Assembly (NCBI RefSeq): GCF_003933245.1
Contig: NZ_QUSX01000001.1
Span: forward strand, 372,001 to 436,000
Origin: Maribacter algicola
GTDB lineage: Bacteria; Bacteroidota; Bacteroidia; Flavobacteriales; Flavobacteriaceae
Direction of reading: 5' to 3'
Length of the DNA: 64,000 bases
In this document: piece by piece, positions 9,300 to 19,016 of the stretch
Layout: each line of letters opens with the position of its first letter
Position numbering within the stretch: the first letter of the stretch is position 1
The notes under the pieces: model-generated
What the model saw: the letters and a program-made list of their open reading frames with translations, nothing else
What the model was told of the DNA's origin: nothing
Databases searched by the model: none
Position numbers and translations under genes: made by a program

Positions 9300-10856
9300 C
9301 TAACTTTCTTTGGTAAGTTCTTCTCGCACCGAATGGTCAGAAGAGGAATTCATACACAATAATTTTTCAAGGTAATCCCTTCTATTGGAAAGTCTTGGGA
9401 TTTTGTGCTGTCCTCCCAATTTATCGTTGATTTTTAACCAATCGTAAAAAAGGTTTTCGCGGGCTACATGCACCTTGGGCATTTCTAAGGTAATATTATT
9501 GTAGCGTTTGGCCTCATAGTCGGAGTTCAGGGCTTTCAAGGCATTGTCAAGTAATTCCGTAAAGTAGTTGAGATCTTTTGGTGACTTCCTAAACTCGATG
9601 ATCCACTCATGGGATCCCTTCTTTTTTCCATGCATGAAAATGGGCCCTGCAGTATAATCCTTGATTTCCGTTTTTGTTTTTAGACAAACCATTTTCAGTG
9701 CTTCTTCGGCATTTTCAATGATCAGTTCCTCCCCAAAAACGTTTATATGGTGTTTGGTCCTCCCGGTAATACGTATCCTATATGGATTTTTCGAGGTAAA
9801 ACGAACGGTATCCCCAATCTTGTAGCGCCAAAGGCCAGAGTTGGTAGTAATCACTATGGCATAGTTCTTTCCTGTTTCAACATCCCACAATGGAATACAC
9901 GCTTGCTCATCCGTACCGTATACATCCATGGGAATGAACTCATAGAAAATACCGTAATCCAGCATCAACAAGAGATCTTCTGCATTGTTACGGTCCTGAA
10001 TGGCAAAAAATCCTTCTGATGCATTGTAAATCTCATAATACCTGAAATTCTTCCTGGGCAAAAGACTCTTATACTGCTCCCTATAAGGACTAAAACTTAC
10101 CCCTCCGTGAAAATACACCTCCAGATTTTCCCAAACCTCAAAAAGGTGTTCCTTTCCCGTTTCCTGTAATACATTGTTCAATAAAACCAACATCCAAGAG
10201 GGTACCCCTGCCAAGCTAGTCACGTTTTCCTTTACACTCTCCCTTATAATGGCTCCAAGCTTGGTTTCCCATTCGCTCATCAAGGAAACTTTGTTGCTAG
10301 GCGTACTGCTAAATTCTGCCCAAAGAGGCATGTTATCAATAAGGATGGCGGAGAGGTCGCCAAAAAAGGAACCATTGTCCTCGTAAAGTTCCTTACTACC
10401 TCCAAGGCGTAAACTCTTCCCCGTAAACAATTGCGAGTTTTCATTGTTGTTCAGGTAAAGACAGAGCAAATCCTTTCCTGACTTGTAATGACAATCCTCC
10501 AAGGCCTCGGAACTAACAGGTATGAACTTGCTTTTAGCATTTGTGGTTCCACTGCTCTTTGCGAAAAGCTTCACCGTTGTGGGCCAAAACAAGTTCTGCT
10601 CCCCTTTACGCGTCCTTTCTATGATGGGCTCCACCTCTTCATAGGAAACCACTGGAAGTCGTTCCTTATAGGTCCCATAGTTGTTTATGGTTTCAAAATC
10701 GTAATGCCGTCCAATTTCCGTGTCCTCAGCAAATTCCAACAGGTTCAATAGTACCTCTTCCTGTACTTCCTCTGGATATTTTAAAAAAAGTTCTATCTGA
10801 TGATAGCGCTTTTTCAACAACCAAGAGGCAATGGAATTAAAAAGTGGAATGGACAT
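9300..10856 (-). CDS. GH3 auxin-responsive-type acyl-adenylating enzyme
   Basis: A 518-residue cytosolic protein of the firefly-luciferase superfamily, the bacterial branch of plant GH3 amido synthetases. The P-loop-like KLFAKSSGTTNAKSKFIPVS (about residues 98-118) is the ATP-binding motif. YYEIYNASEGFFAIQD matches the second core motif and WRYKIGDTVRFTS the conserved Y-x-x-G-D-x3-F. The family joins carboxylic acids to amines or amino acids through an acyl-AMP. Bacterial substrates are mostly unknown, and nothing nearby suggests one here. It is divergent from the DUF2797 gene. Confidence 0.88.
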   Translation of the reverse strand: MSIPLFNSIASWLLKKRYHQIELFLKYPEEVQEEVLLNLLEFAEDTEIGRHYDFETINNYGTYKERLPVVSYEEVEPIIERTRKGEQNLFWPTTVKLFAKSSGTTNAKSKFIPVSSEALEDCHYKSGKDLLCLYLNNNENSQLFTGKSLRLGGSKELYEDNGSFFGDLSAILIDNMPLWAEFSSTPSNKVSLMSEWETKLGAIIRESVKENVTSLAGVPSWMLVLLNNVLQETGKEHLFEVWENLEVYFHGGVSFSPYREQYKSLLPRKNFRYYEIYNASEGFFAIQDRNNAEDLLLMLDYGIFYEFIPMDVYGTDEQACIPLWDVETGKNYAIVITTNSGLWRYKIGDTVRFTSKNPYRIRITGRTKHHINVFGEELIIENAEEALKMVCLKTKTEIKDYTAGPIFMHGKKKGSHEWIIEFRKSPKDLNYFTELLDNALKALNSDYEAKRYNNITLEMPKVHVARENLFYDWLKINDKLGGQHKIPRLSNRRDYLEKLLCMNSSSDHSVREELTKES

Positions 10857-10931
10857 TTTTAGGTATCTTTAACGCCTAAAAATAGCGTATATCCCTATCA
10901 TTTTCAAATTGAAGTTTTAATCGAGATAATA

Positions 10932-11726
10932 ATGCAGTACGAAGGCGTTCTAAAAAAAATGCAGACGGAAATGGCAAGCCCCATTCAATATTATTTGGTT
11001 TTTGAATCCGACTTTCTGAATATGAACCAGGTACTGGACTGCCAATTACATATTGAGCTTATAAAACATCAATGTTTGAACTGCGGTAATGACCGACCCA
11101 TTTACCGCCAAGGCTTTTGCAGGTCCTGTTTTTTTGATATTCCAGCCGCTGGTGATTGGATTATGCGCCCTGAGTTAAGTACCGCTCATTTAGATCAAGA
11201 AGACCGGGATTTGGAGTACGAGAAAAAAGTACAACTACAACCCCATATAGTTTATTTAGCAAATTCAAGCAATATCAAGGTAGGCGTTACGAGAAAGACG
11301 CAGATTCCCACACGATGGATCGATCAAGGGGCGCACGAGGCCATTGAAATCGTAGAAGTGCCCAACAGGTATTTGGCCGGTATTACGGAGGTTGCCCTAA
11401 AGGACCATGTATCGGACAAGACCAATTGGCGTAAGATGCTGACCAATGATATCGAAGATCAGGATTTAGTAGCGTGGCGCAACAAGCTTAGGTCCTATAT
11501 TCCACAAGAGGCCCTGCCCTATTTCATTGAAAGCAATACGGAAACCAATTTGGAATTCCCTGTATTACAATTTCCGGAGAAGGTCAAGAGCCTAAGCCTG
11601 GACAAAACCCCAACATATCAAGGAATCCTAAAAGGAATTAAAGGTCAGTATCTCATTTTTGAAGACAATACCGTTTTCAATATTCGAGGAAGTGAAGGCT
11701 ATTATGTAGGGCTAACCATCAATTAA
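10932..11726 (+). CDS. DUF2797 protein
   Basis: A 264-residue protein. A probable zinc site has two Cys pairs, CLNCGNDRPIY and GFCRSCFFD, at about residues 55-77. A GIY-YIG-like core follows: HIVYLANSSNIKVGVTRKTQIPTRWIDQGA gives the Y, G-V-T-R and R-W positions expected of that fold, as seen in DUF2797 proteins. No biochemical role is established that I can name. Its 3' end overlaps the convergent AsmA-like gene by 8 bp. Confidence 0.8.
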   Translation: MQYEGVLKKMQTEMASPIQYYLVFESDFLNMNQVLDCQLHIELIKHQCLNCGNDRPIYRQGFCRSCFFDIPAAGDWIMRPELSTAHLDQEDRDLEYEKKVQLQPHIVYLANSSNIKVGVTRKTQIPTRWIDQGAHEAIEIVEVPNRYLAGITEVALKDHVSDKTNWRKMLTNDIEDQDLVAWRNKLRSYIPQEALPYFIESNTETNLEFPVLQFPEKVKSLSLDKTPTYQGILKGIKGQYLIFEDNTVFNIRGSEGYYVGLTIN

Positions 11727-14448
11727 CGGAATCTTTCTTGGTTTCCGTTTCTGTCTTTTTCTTCCCAAAAAGACCTTTTAACACATCCTTGGCGGCCTCC
11801 TTGACGGCTTCCTCCTTTTTAGGTGGTGTAGAGGGTGTATCCGTTTTTATTTTTGTGGAATCCGCTTTATTGGAACCACCCAAAATACCGCTCAATACTT
11901 CCTTGGCACCTGTTTTGGTATCCTGACCGGTGGTGTCCTTTTTGGTTGAGCCGGATAAGATATCCCCTATCAAATCCTTGGCCTTATCCTTTCCTTTATT
12001 GACCAATTTTTGCTTTTCTATCTCGATTAATTGGTTGGTCAATGTTTTTATGCCCGATGTCAAGTCGGTTGTAATTTCCGGGCTATTGTAAACCCCACCG
12101 ATATTGGCCGTAACGGGAATGGTTAGGCTATCAAGAGAACGATCATCTATCCTCGCAATCAAGTTATTTATATCCTTGCCCAAATATTTGGATGGAACCT
12201 GTAAAGTGGCCTTGTAATTCATTTTTTGGTCAAAAGTGTGGTTTCCGTCCACGTTGATTTCTATATCCTGATATCGAATACTGAAGGGCTTTACCGCGAC
12301 CAATCCATTTTCAAAGGATAGTTTTGTCTTTAACTCCTTCAAGCTCAGTTTTTCCAAATCGATGAAATCCAACTTAGTATCCAACGCTGATAGCACCGGC
12401 GCTTTATCAGTACTGATTTCCCTTGTGATTACATCGGCGAGGATATTACCGGTCAACGAAAGTAGGTCTGGGGTAAAATCATCGGTCAAATTACCTGAAA
12501 GGGAAATATCAGAACTGAATTTCCCTTTGAGAATTCTTGCCACTGGTGCCAAGGCCTGAAACAATTCCAATGCCTGAAAGCTTTCTTGCAATTCCAATTG
12601 GTCCAAAGCCAGCTGCATGGCAAAAGTGGGGGTTTCCTGTTTTGTGGAAACCTCTCCGTTAAAGGCGACCTTACCATCGAACAAAGAGGATGTCATATTG
12701 CTCAAGGTCGCTTTTTCGTCCTTTATACTCAGGTTTCCGGAAACGTCCCGGAGTGTAATATTATCATAGATAACGGTATTGGCCCTTGCATTAAAGTTGG
12801 CATCCAAAAAGGAAGGTATTTTGATTCTTTCTTCCGATGCCGTATTCTGGGAGGAAGTATTTCCCGAAGCCTCCCCTGATTCCTCCACCATAAAATCGTT
12901 CAACGCAAAAGTGTTGGAAACCAAATCAAAGGTGCCCTCCACGTTTTCATTATTGAACAAATACCCCAGAAAATTGTTTATGGTACCTGTAATTCGGAAA
13001 TCTGTTTGTCCCGTGGAGCCCTTCAATTCGCGCAAGGTAACCGATTTAGGATTAAATGAAACCGATGTAGAGTTAAGCACAACCGGATTGGGAATTTCCT
13101 CGGATTTATATTCAAAATCGGTAAGGGTCATTTGCCCTTCCGTCTTTGTATTCTCGTACTGTTTCCTTTCAATGGTTGCCATATCAAAAGCCGTGGAAAT
13201 ATCGGCATTCAACAGCCCCTTTAAACTAAGTCCCGCCGGTACGGGGTATGCCTTTTCAAGATTGGCCAAGTTCATTTTTCCGTCCAAATGGGCATCGACT
13301 TTGGTATTGCCCATCAATTCGGAAATTTTTGAGGTCATATTGAACCGATCCTCATCGATCATGAAGGATGCACGATTGATATCCACGTACGTATCTTCGG
13401 CCAAACCACTATTATTGTTTATCGCTACATCAATGAATATATTTTTTACCGTTTTGGGCAGATCCGGGTATTTGAACGAAGCATTGTTCGAATTTATCTT
13501 GATATTGAACTTTGGAATATGTTCTTCGTCTACGATTCCATTAAAGCGGCCTTCTACAACGAAATCCCCCGTTGTTGTAACGTTTTCAATATTTTTGGAA
13601 TACGTTTCAGGAATGACCGCCAAGAAATTTTTAAAATCGGACGAGGGAGTCTTAAAACTGATATCCACTTCCTGATTGTCGTCGTTCAATTTTACGAAGC
13701 CTTCAAAAACCAACGGAAGTTGATTGACCAGCGCCTCGTTCCTTAAAAAGGAATATTTGTTTTCGTTCAAATCGATTCCGATCAGCGCATCCAATTGCAC
13801 CTTGTTCTTGTTTAAATAATTGGTGCTGTCCATTTCAAAGGAAACAAGGGCATCCGTGTGGGTATCCAGTTCCGAGGTTGCTAAGGAAAGGTCTCCGGTT
13901 CCCTTATGGTTCATTTCATCGATTTCCAAATGAATGCCGGTGGAAAAATCATCGTACAAAATCCTCGAATTGTTTATTTCGTAGGATTCCATGTTGAAGG
14001 CAAAACCTTCGGTATCCGATGAAGTTTCCGCACCCGTTGTTTCGGACTCCAAGGCAATATCGTAATTGGCATTTTCGGCCTCGTCCAACTTTATATGTAA
14101 CAGCGCATCGCTCACCTGTAATTTTGAAATGGAAATAGGTTCGCCGCTTGATTTCAACAACTGCATGACCCCCATGGACAATGAGACTTCCTTGGAGGCA
14201 AACAAAGTGTCGCCCTCAAAAGGGGCCTTGTTCACCAAGCTTACGTCCTTTAAGCTAACCTCGGCATTGGGAAAACTACGGATGAGACTCAATTTGGCAT
14301 CGGTAAAGTCCAAAGTGGCGTTAACGGAACTATTTACATTGTTCCTAATGATGTCCCCAATTTTGGCTTCCAGAAAAAAGGGGATGGAAACCAATAGGCC
14401 CATTATCAGCAAAAGGATTATGCCTACTATCTTTAATATCTTCTTCAT
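11719..14448 (-). CDS. AsmA-like inner-membrane/periplasmic protein
   Basis: A 909-residue protein with one N-terminal membrane anchor (about residues 5-28: IVGIILLLIMGLLVSIPFFL). A very long beta-rich periplasmic region follows, with the repeating LDL/NxF/DG pattern of AsmA/TamB-type proteins. AsmA-like proteins are implicated in moving or organising phospholipid between membranes; this role is by family only. After about residue 820 the fold ends in a charged tail where a short unit recurs three times: AKDLIGDILSGSTKKD, AKEVLSGILGGSNKAD and AKDVLKGLFGKKKTE. It is monocistronic as far as can be seen. Confidence 0.85.
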   Translation of the reverse strand: MKKILKIVGIILLLIMGLLVSIPFFLEAKIGDIIRNNVNSSVNATLDFTDAKLSLIRSFPNAEVSLKDVSLVNKAPFEGDTLFASKEVSLSMGVMQLLKSSGEPISISKLQVSDALLHIKLDEAENANYDIALESETTGAETSSDTEGFAFNMESYEINNSRILYDDFSTGIHLEIDEMNHKGTGDLSLATSELDTHTDALVSFEMDSTNYLNKNKVQLDALIGIDLNENKYSFLRNEALVNQLPLVFEGFVKLNDDNQEVDISFKTPSSDFKNFLAVIPETYSKNIENVTTTGDFVVEGRFNGIVDEEHIPKFNIKINSNNASFKYPDLPKTVKNIFIDVAINNNSGLAEDTYVDINRASFMIDEDRFNMTSKISELMGNTKVDAHLDGKMNLANLEKAYPVPAGLSLKGLLNADISTAFDMATIERKQYENTKTEGQMTLTDFEYKSEEIPNPVVLNSTSVSFNPKSVTLRELKGSTGQTDFRITGTINNFLGYLFNNENVEGTFDLVSNTFALNDFMVEESGEASGNTSSQNTASEERIKIPSFLDANFNARANTVIYDNITLRDVSGNLSIKDEKATLSNMTSSLFDGKVAFNGEVSTKQETPTFAMQLALDQLELQESFQALELFQALAPVARILKGKFSSDISLSGNLTDDFTPDLLSLTGNILADVITREISTDKAPVLSALDTKLDFIDLEKLSLKELKTKLSFENGLVAVKPFSIRYQDIEINVDGNHTFDQKMNYKATLQVPSKYLGKDINNLIARIDDRSLDSLTIPVTANIGGVYNSPEITTDLTSGIKTLTNQLIEIEKQKLVNKGKDKAKDLIGDILSGSTKKDTTGQDTKTGAKEVLSGILGGSNKADSTKIKTDTPSTPPKKEEAVKEAAKDVLKGLFGKKKTETETKKDSVN

Positions 14449-14563
14449 ATGTTAATTTAAAAAGCAATTTCTTCTAACAATCTATTGAAAATCCATTGGA
14501 ATCATTGATGCTTTTCTACCAATTGTTGATGCTACCGATAGAACTCAAAAACCAACACGATTA

Positions 14564-15274
14564 TTATGCATCAAGGTCGATTTCCTCACCTATGGCAAGG
14601 TTAAATCGTTTCCGCATCATATATACGAAGAAATACAGGAAAGGGGTGTCAATCAATGCTATAAAAATCTTAAAAAGGAAGCCGCTTATCACAAGGCCGA
14701 AAAACAGGTCCCATGGCAAGACCTTAAAGAGGCAGAGCAGTCCTACGACGGTGAACGTATCCACAAATTGTGACAGAAAAGTGGAAAAGTTGTTCCGAAG
14801 CCACAAGTATTTCCCCTTGGTCACTCTCTTCCAGAAATGGTAAATGGCAATGTCAATGTACTGGGCCGCCAAATAAGCAAGCATAGAAGCCAATACCGCT
14901 ATGGGCGAGAGCGCGAATACCCTACTGAAGATTTCATCATTCAATGGGGACGATTCAATGGCAGGGGCCACATTGGCCAATAACACGATACCCAAAGAGA
15001 AAAAAGAAGCAAAAATGCCCGCTGTAACGATTTGGTTGGCCTTTTTTCGCCCAAAAATCTCGGAAATAAGGTCGGTAATCAAAAAAGTAATCGGATATGG
15101 TAGAATTCCCACGGAAATCTCGAACAACGAAACCCCAAAAACGGTAACATCACCAAAGGGCTTCCAATAAAAAAACTTCTGGAAAATAAGGTTGGACACC
15201 ACCAAAGAGGTGATGAACAGTGCCCCAAGATATAAATAGATGCTTCTGGCCAGCAATTTATCCTTTTGTAACAT
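14564..15274 (-). CDS. yhhQ: Queuosine precursor transporter
   Basis: A 236-residue membrane protein of the YhhQ/PF02592 (vitamin-transporter-like) family, with about six hydrophobic helices. Conserved parts include YPITFLITDLISEIFGRKKANQIV (polar E/R/K motif between helices) and LAAQYIDIAIYHFWKR. E. coli YhhQ imports 7-cyano-7-deazaguanine for tRNA queuosine. The start codon is 1 bp after the sppA stop, so it is in an operon with sppA, although no shared function is obvious. Confidence 0.92.
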   Translation of the reverse strand: MLQKDKLLARSIYLYLGALFITSLVVSNLIFQKFFYWKPFGDVTVFGVSLFEISVGILPYPITFLITDLISEIFGRKKANQIVTAGIFASFFSLGIVLLANVAPAIESSPLNDEIFSRVFALSPIAVLASMLAYLAAQYIDIAIYHFWKRVTKGKYLWLRNNFSTFLSQFVDTFTVVGLLCLFKVLPWDLFFGLVISGFLFKIFIALIDTPFLYFFVYMMRKRFNLAIGEEIDLDA

Positions 15275-15275
15275 T

Positions 15276-17036
15276 TTAATCGATGTTCAGGATAAAGGGC
15301 ATTCTGGCCTGAATACCTTTTTGGTTCATATAGGATTTTATATCCTTTAAAATGTGGTACGTCTCCTCCCCTATTTCCTCTTTGATTATATTTTCCTTCA
15401 TTTTGGCTCCGGCACCGGAAATATCTTCGATAAAACGCTCAAAGCCAGATTTGTATTTGGGGTACTTGCGTATGCCATAACTTTCGATTTCGGCCATCCT
15501 GGCGGCCTCGGCAATGGCATCTTCCAAAGTTCCTAGTTCATCCACAAGACCCAATCGCTTGGCGTCCACTCCGCTCCAAACCCTGCCCTGGGCAATGCTA
15601 TCGGCCTGGGCCATGGAAATGTTCCTACCATTGGACACTCGTGTCAGGAAGGTTTCATAGGTATCCTCGATACTCTCCTGCACCTGGTTCCTAAAGGCCT
15701 CTCCCATGGGTTCAAATAGGGAATACTCGACCGAGTTCTTATTGGTACCCACTTGCTCCGCATTGATGCCGATGTCCTTGGCCAGGCCTTCGATATTGGG
15801 AATCGTTCCAAAAACCCCGATCGATCCCGTAATGGTAGTTGGTTCGGCAAAAATTTTATCGGCCCCGGCCGCAATATAATAACCGCCGGAGGCGGCCACA
15901 TTGCCCATGGACACCACTACGGGCTTTACTTCTTTGGCCAGTTCCACTTCCCGCCATATGATATCAGAAGTAAGGGCACTACCCCCGGGTGAATTTACCC
16001 GTAGCACTATGGCCTTTACCTTTTCATCCTCACGGGCCTTGATCAAGGCTTCGTTTATAATGCCTTGACCGATTACATCCGGTCCGCCCTCACCATAAAA
16101 TATTTCCCCTTGGGCAAAAATGACCGCAATTTTATCGTTCCCTACTTTTAATTCCTTTTTGGTAGAGAACCGAGTATAATCATCCAATGAAATGTAATTG
16201 ATATCCTCTTTTTCTTCTTCTGAAAGAGCACGGGCGATTACACTCTCGTATTCATCATAGAAGAGAACCTCGTCGATCAAACGGTTCTGCTTGGCATATT
16301 TGGGCATCCTTCCACCTAGAGTATCTGCAATGATATTTAAGTCGTGAGGGCTTATATCCCTGGCCATGGAAATGTCATCGATCATTGAATTCCAAAGCGA
16401 CTGCAGCAATTCTCCAATTTGTTTCCTGTTTGCCTCGCTCATCTCATTTTCCAGAAAAGGCTCCACAGCACTTTTATACTTCCCGTGACGGATGACCTCC
16501 ATTTTCACACCTGTTTTTTCCTGTAGGTCCTTAAAGTACAGCACTTCTGAAGAAAGACCCCTAAAGTCCATTACCCCTACTGGATTCAAGAAAACCGAAT
16601 CCGCCACACTGGCCAAATAATAATCCTTCTGGGAATAGAAATCGCCGTAGGCGTATATGAACTTCCCGGATTCCTTGAAGTCGTCCAAGGCCTTTCGCAG
16701 GGTCTGTGTCTGGGCCAATCCGGCCAACAAAAAATTGTTGTTGATACTAATACCCTTTATTCTCTCATCACCTTTTGCAACGGTTATCGCTTGAAGAATA
16801 TCGTCCAATCCTTGGGATTCCTCGAACAAACCGGAGAACGGATTCATTTCACTGCTACCGGTATAATCTGCTATAGGCCTTTGTAGCTGAATTTCCAAAA
16901 CAGAGTTGCTCTTAACACTTACGGTATCCTCACCGCTTCCCAAAAGCGCAATGAATACAAAGAACATCACAAAGATGATTCCCAAGGCAATTAAGGTGCC
17001 CAGAATGGCCGCTAAAAGGTTTCCCAAAAACTTCAT
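15276..17036 (-). CDS. sppA: Signal peptide peptidase SppA, 67-kDa type
   Basis: A membrane serine protease with a Ser/Lys dyad that degrades cleaved signal peptides. From ATG 17036 it has 586 residues, starting MKFLGNLLAAILGTLIALGI as the membrane anchor. The N-terminal repeat contributes the general-base Lys (RHGKYKSAVEPF) and the C-terminal repeat the nucleophile Ser in NVAASGGYYIAAGADKI. TITGSIGVFG is also conserved. An upstream in-frame ATG at 17063 adds nine polar residues before the anchor and is less likely; a possible minus-strand TAnnTTTG-type -7 element (CAAAGATA at 17061-17068) overlaps that codon. Confidence 0.94.
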   Translation of the reverse strand: MKFLGNLLAAILGTLIALGIIFVMFFVFIALLGSGEDTVSVKSNSVLEIQLQRPIADYTGSSEMNPFSGLFEESQGLDDILQAITVAKGDERIKGISINNNFLLAGLAQTQTLRKALDDFKESGKFIYAYGDFYSQKDYYLASVADSVFLNPVGVMDFRGLSSEVLYFKDLQEKTGVKMEVIRHGKYKSAVEPFLENEMSEANRKQIGELLQSLWNSMIDDISMARDISPHDLNIIADTLGGRMPKYAKQNRLIDEVLFYDEYESVIARALSEEEKEDINYISLDDYTRFSTKKELKVGNDKIAVIFAQGEIFYGEGGPDVIGQGIINEALIKAREDEKVKAIVLRVNSPGGSALTSDIIWREVELAKEVKPVVVSMGNVAASGGYYIAAGADKIFAEPTTITGSIGVFGTIPNIEGLAKDIGINAEQVGTNKNSVEYSLFEPMGEAFRNQVQESIEDTYETFLTRVSNGRNISMAQADSIAQGRVWSGVDAKRLGLVDELGTLEDAIAEAARMAEIESYGIRKYPKYKSGFERFIEDISGAGAKMKENIIKEEIGEETYHILKDIKSYMNQKGIQARMPFILNID

Positions 17037-17107
17037 TAAAACGCAATTTTTATTAGCTTCCAAAGATAACCAATGTGAATTTGTTTTAGTTAATTTGCCT
17101 TCATATT

Positions 17108-18253
17108 ATGTTAGAATCGAACACCGTTTATTTTTCCATTGGCAGTAATCTGGGCCAAAAGCGCAACAACCTACAAAAAGCAATCTTTCTCATTGGGGAA
17201 CGTATTGGCGAGGTCACCGCTATTTCCCATGTTTACAACACCCCTGCCCTAGGATTTGATTCGGATGATTTTTTCAACGCCTGTCTCGAAGTAAAGACCG
17301 ACTCGCCTCCTGAGGATGTTTTGGAGCATCTATTGGCCATTGAAAAACACTTAGGCAGGGAAAGAACCTCGGAATCAGGATACCAAAGCCGGGTTATTGA
17401 TCTGGACATCATTTATTTTGATACGCACGTGGTGCATACGGAAAAGTTGACCGTACCCCATTCCAGAATGACGGAACGCAGGTTTGTTTTAAAGCCCTTG
17501 GCCGATATCGCCCCACAATTTTATCACCCCATCGTCAATAAGGACACTCGTAATCTATTACAGGAAACCAAGGACAAGAGCGAAATAACGAAACTGCCGA
17601 TAAAACTCTTTAAAAATAGAATGGAATTGTTTTCCGATGTACAGTTTCTTGCCATCGAAGGAAATATTGGCGCCGGAAAAACCAGTTTGGCCGCCAAAAT
17701 ATCGGAGAATTTTAATGCCAAATTGATTTTGGAACGTTTTGCGGAAAACCCCTTCCTACCAAATTTTTATAAAGATAAAGCGCGGTATGCCTTTCCCTTA
17801 GAAATGTCCTTTTTAGCCGATAGGTATCAGCAATATATGGACGATACCAATCAATTCGATCTTTTTACAAATTTTATGGTCAGTGACTACGACATATTCA
17901 AGTCGCTGATATTTGCCAAGGTAACACTACAAAAAGATGAATTTGAACTGTACAGGAAGATTTTCAATTTTATGTACAAGGAGGTCAAAAAACCTAAAAT
18001 CTACGTCTATCTGTATCAGACCACGGAGCGACTTTTGGAGCAGATCAAAATGCGAGGCAGGGACTACGAAAAGGGCATAGATGCCAACTATCTTGAGAAG
18101 ATAAATCGCGGTTACCTTGATTTTTTAAGGACGTATCCCCAACAAAACCAGTTGATTATAGATGTTTCCGAGCTTGACTTTGTAAATAAAGAACCTGATT
18201 ACAAAACCCTCTTAGAAAGTATTTCCAGCTTTGCCCTTCAACAGCGGGATTAA
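17108..18253 (+). CDS. folK: Bifunctional HPPK (FolK) - deoxynucleoside kinase fusion
   Basis: A 381-residue fusion. Residues 1-150 are 6-hydroxymethyl-7,8-dihydropterin pyrophosphokinase of folate synthesis: FSIGSNLGQKRNNL, NTPALGFDSDDFFNACLEV and the RVIDLDIIYF metal site. Residues about 175-381 are a deoxynucleoside kinase: P-loop IEGNIGAGKTSLA, the DRYQQY block in place of the usual E/D-R-S, and the lid region QIKMRGRDYEKGIDANYL. The kinase phosphorylates deoxynucleosides for salvage. This domain pairing is seen in Bacteroidetes. No frameshift or internal stop separates the halves, so they are made as one protein. It is divergent from sppA. Confidence 0.94.
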   Translation: MLESNTVYFSIGSNLGQKRNNLQKAIFLIGERIGEVTAISHVYNTPALGFDSDDFFNACLEVKTDSPPEDVLEHLLAIEKHLGRERTSESGYQSRVIDLDIIYFDTHVVHTEKLTVPHSRMTERRFVLKPLADIAPQFYHPIVNKDTRNLLQETKDKSEITKLPIKLFKNRMELFSDVQFLAIEGNIGAGKTSLAAKISENFNAKLILERFAENPFLPNFYKDKARYAFPLEMSFLADRYQQYMDDTNQFDLFTNFMVSDYDIFKSLIFAKVTLQKDEFELYRKIFNFMYKEVKKPKIYVYLYQTTERLLEQIKMRGRDYEKGIDANYLEKINRGYLDFLRTYPQQNQLIIDVSELDFVNKEPDYKTLLESISSFALQQRD

Positions 18254-18342
18254 CACAATTTTGGCAAATTTCTTGCACAATAGAAATGAATTTACTTTCT
18301 TGGCATCCTCTTTCGAGAAACTAACTAACTCAAACTATACGT

Positions 18343-18369
18343 AAAGCCCGGTTATGCCGGGCTTTTATT
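18343..18369. terminator. Bidirectional terminator between folK-dNK and methyltransferase
   Basis: AAAGCCCGG (18343-18351) pairs with CCGGGCTTT (18357-18365) around the loop TTATG, with T-rich sequence following. It serves the plus-strand folK-dNK gene and just touches the stop of the convergent methyltransferase. Confidence 0.85.
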
Positions 18370-18895
18370 TTTGTAGTTTACTCCAGAAATCCCAAACCAC
18401 CACCCCCACACTAACAGAAATATTCAAGGAGTGTTTGGTCCCAAATTGGGGTATTTCCAACACGGAATCGCACCCATCCACTACTTTTTGCTGCACCCCT
18501 TTTACTTCGTTTCCAAAAATCAGCGCGTACTTTCCAGATGTATTTGGCAAAAAAGTATGGAGCATCTGAGCCCCCACGGCCTGCTCTATAGCCAAATTCA
18601 TATACCCACTGGATTTAAGCTTTGGCAACAAGTCCATAATATCTTCCACATACTCCCATTCCACACTTTCCGTGGCACCAAGGGCGGTCTTATGGATATC
18701 CTTATGTGGTGGTTTTGCCGTAATTCCGCAGAGGTATATTTTCTCCACCAAAAACGCATCGGAGGTTCTAAAAACAGATCCAATATTATTCAGACTACGT
18801 ATGTTGTCCAATATGATACTTACGGGAATTTTTTCACTTTTCTTAAACTGGTCTACGTCCAATCGGTCCAGCTCCTCGTTCTTTAGTTTTCTCAT
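18365..18895 (-). CDS. SpoU/TrmH-family RNA methyltransferase
   Basis: A 176-residue SPOUT-class 2'-O-methyltransferase that uses S-adenosylmethionine on tRNA or rRNA. Motif 1 is IILDNIRSLNNIGSVFRTSDAF (the N-x-G-S-x-x-R element), motif 2 is ALIFGNEVKGV and motif 3 is LEIPQFGTKHSLNISVSVGVV; together they make the trefoil-knot cofactor site. The short length matches TrmH/TrmL-like single-domain members, so target specificity is open. The longer start at 18910 adds five residues; MRKLKNEEL is the more typical family start. Confidence 0.9.
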   Translation of the reverse strand: MRKLKNEELDRLDVDQFKKSEKIPVSIILDNIRSLNNIGSVFRTSDAFLVEKIYLCGITAKPPHKDIHKTALGATESVEWEYVEDIMDLLPKLKSSGYMNLAIEQAVGAQMLHTFLPNTSGKYALIFGNEVKGVQQKVVDGCDSVLEIPQFGTKHSLNISVSVGVVVWDFWSKLQK

Positions 18896-19016
18896 AGGGA
18901 TACTTTTCAACTATCATGGGTAAATATCAACAAAAATTCCAATCGCCTTGGGAATGCCATATATTCGTGTTGAATGGACAAAAATAGGTAGAGAACAAGT
19001 GGCAACGAAAGGAAAT

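Noticed and set aside
12779..13675. 298-codon plus-strand open frame
   Set aside because: It lies wholly opposite the AsmA-like gene, has no domain features, and its composition (Ser/Phe/Lys-rich) is that of an antisense shadow.
18948..19016. N-terminal extension of mutS
   Set aside because: The 23 residues do not resemble MutS and the normal family start is at 19017.
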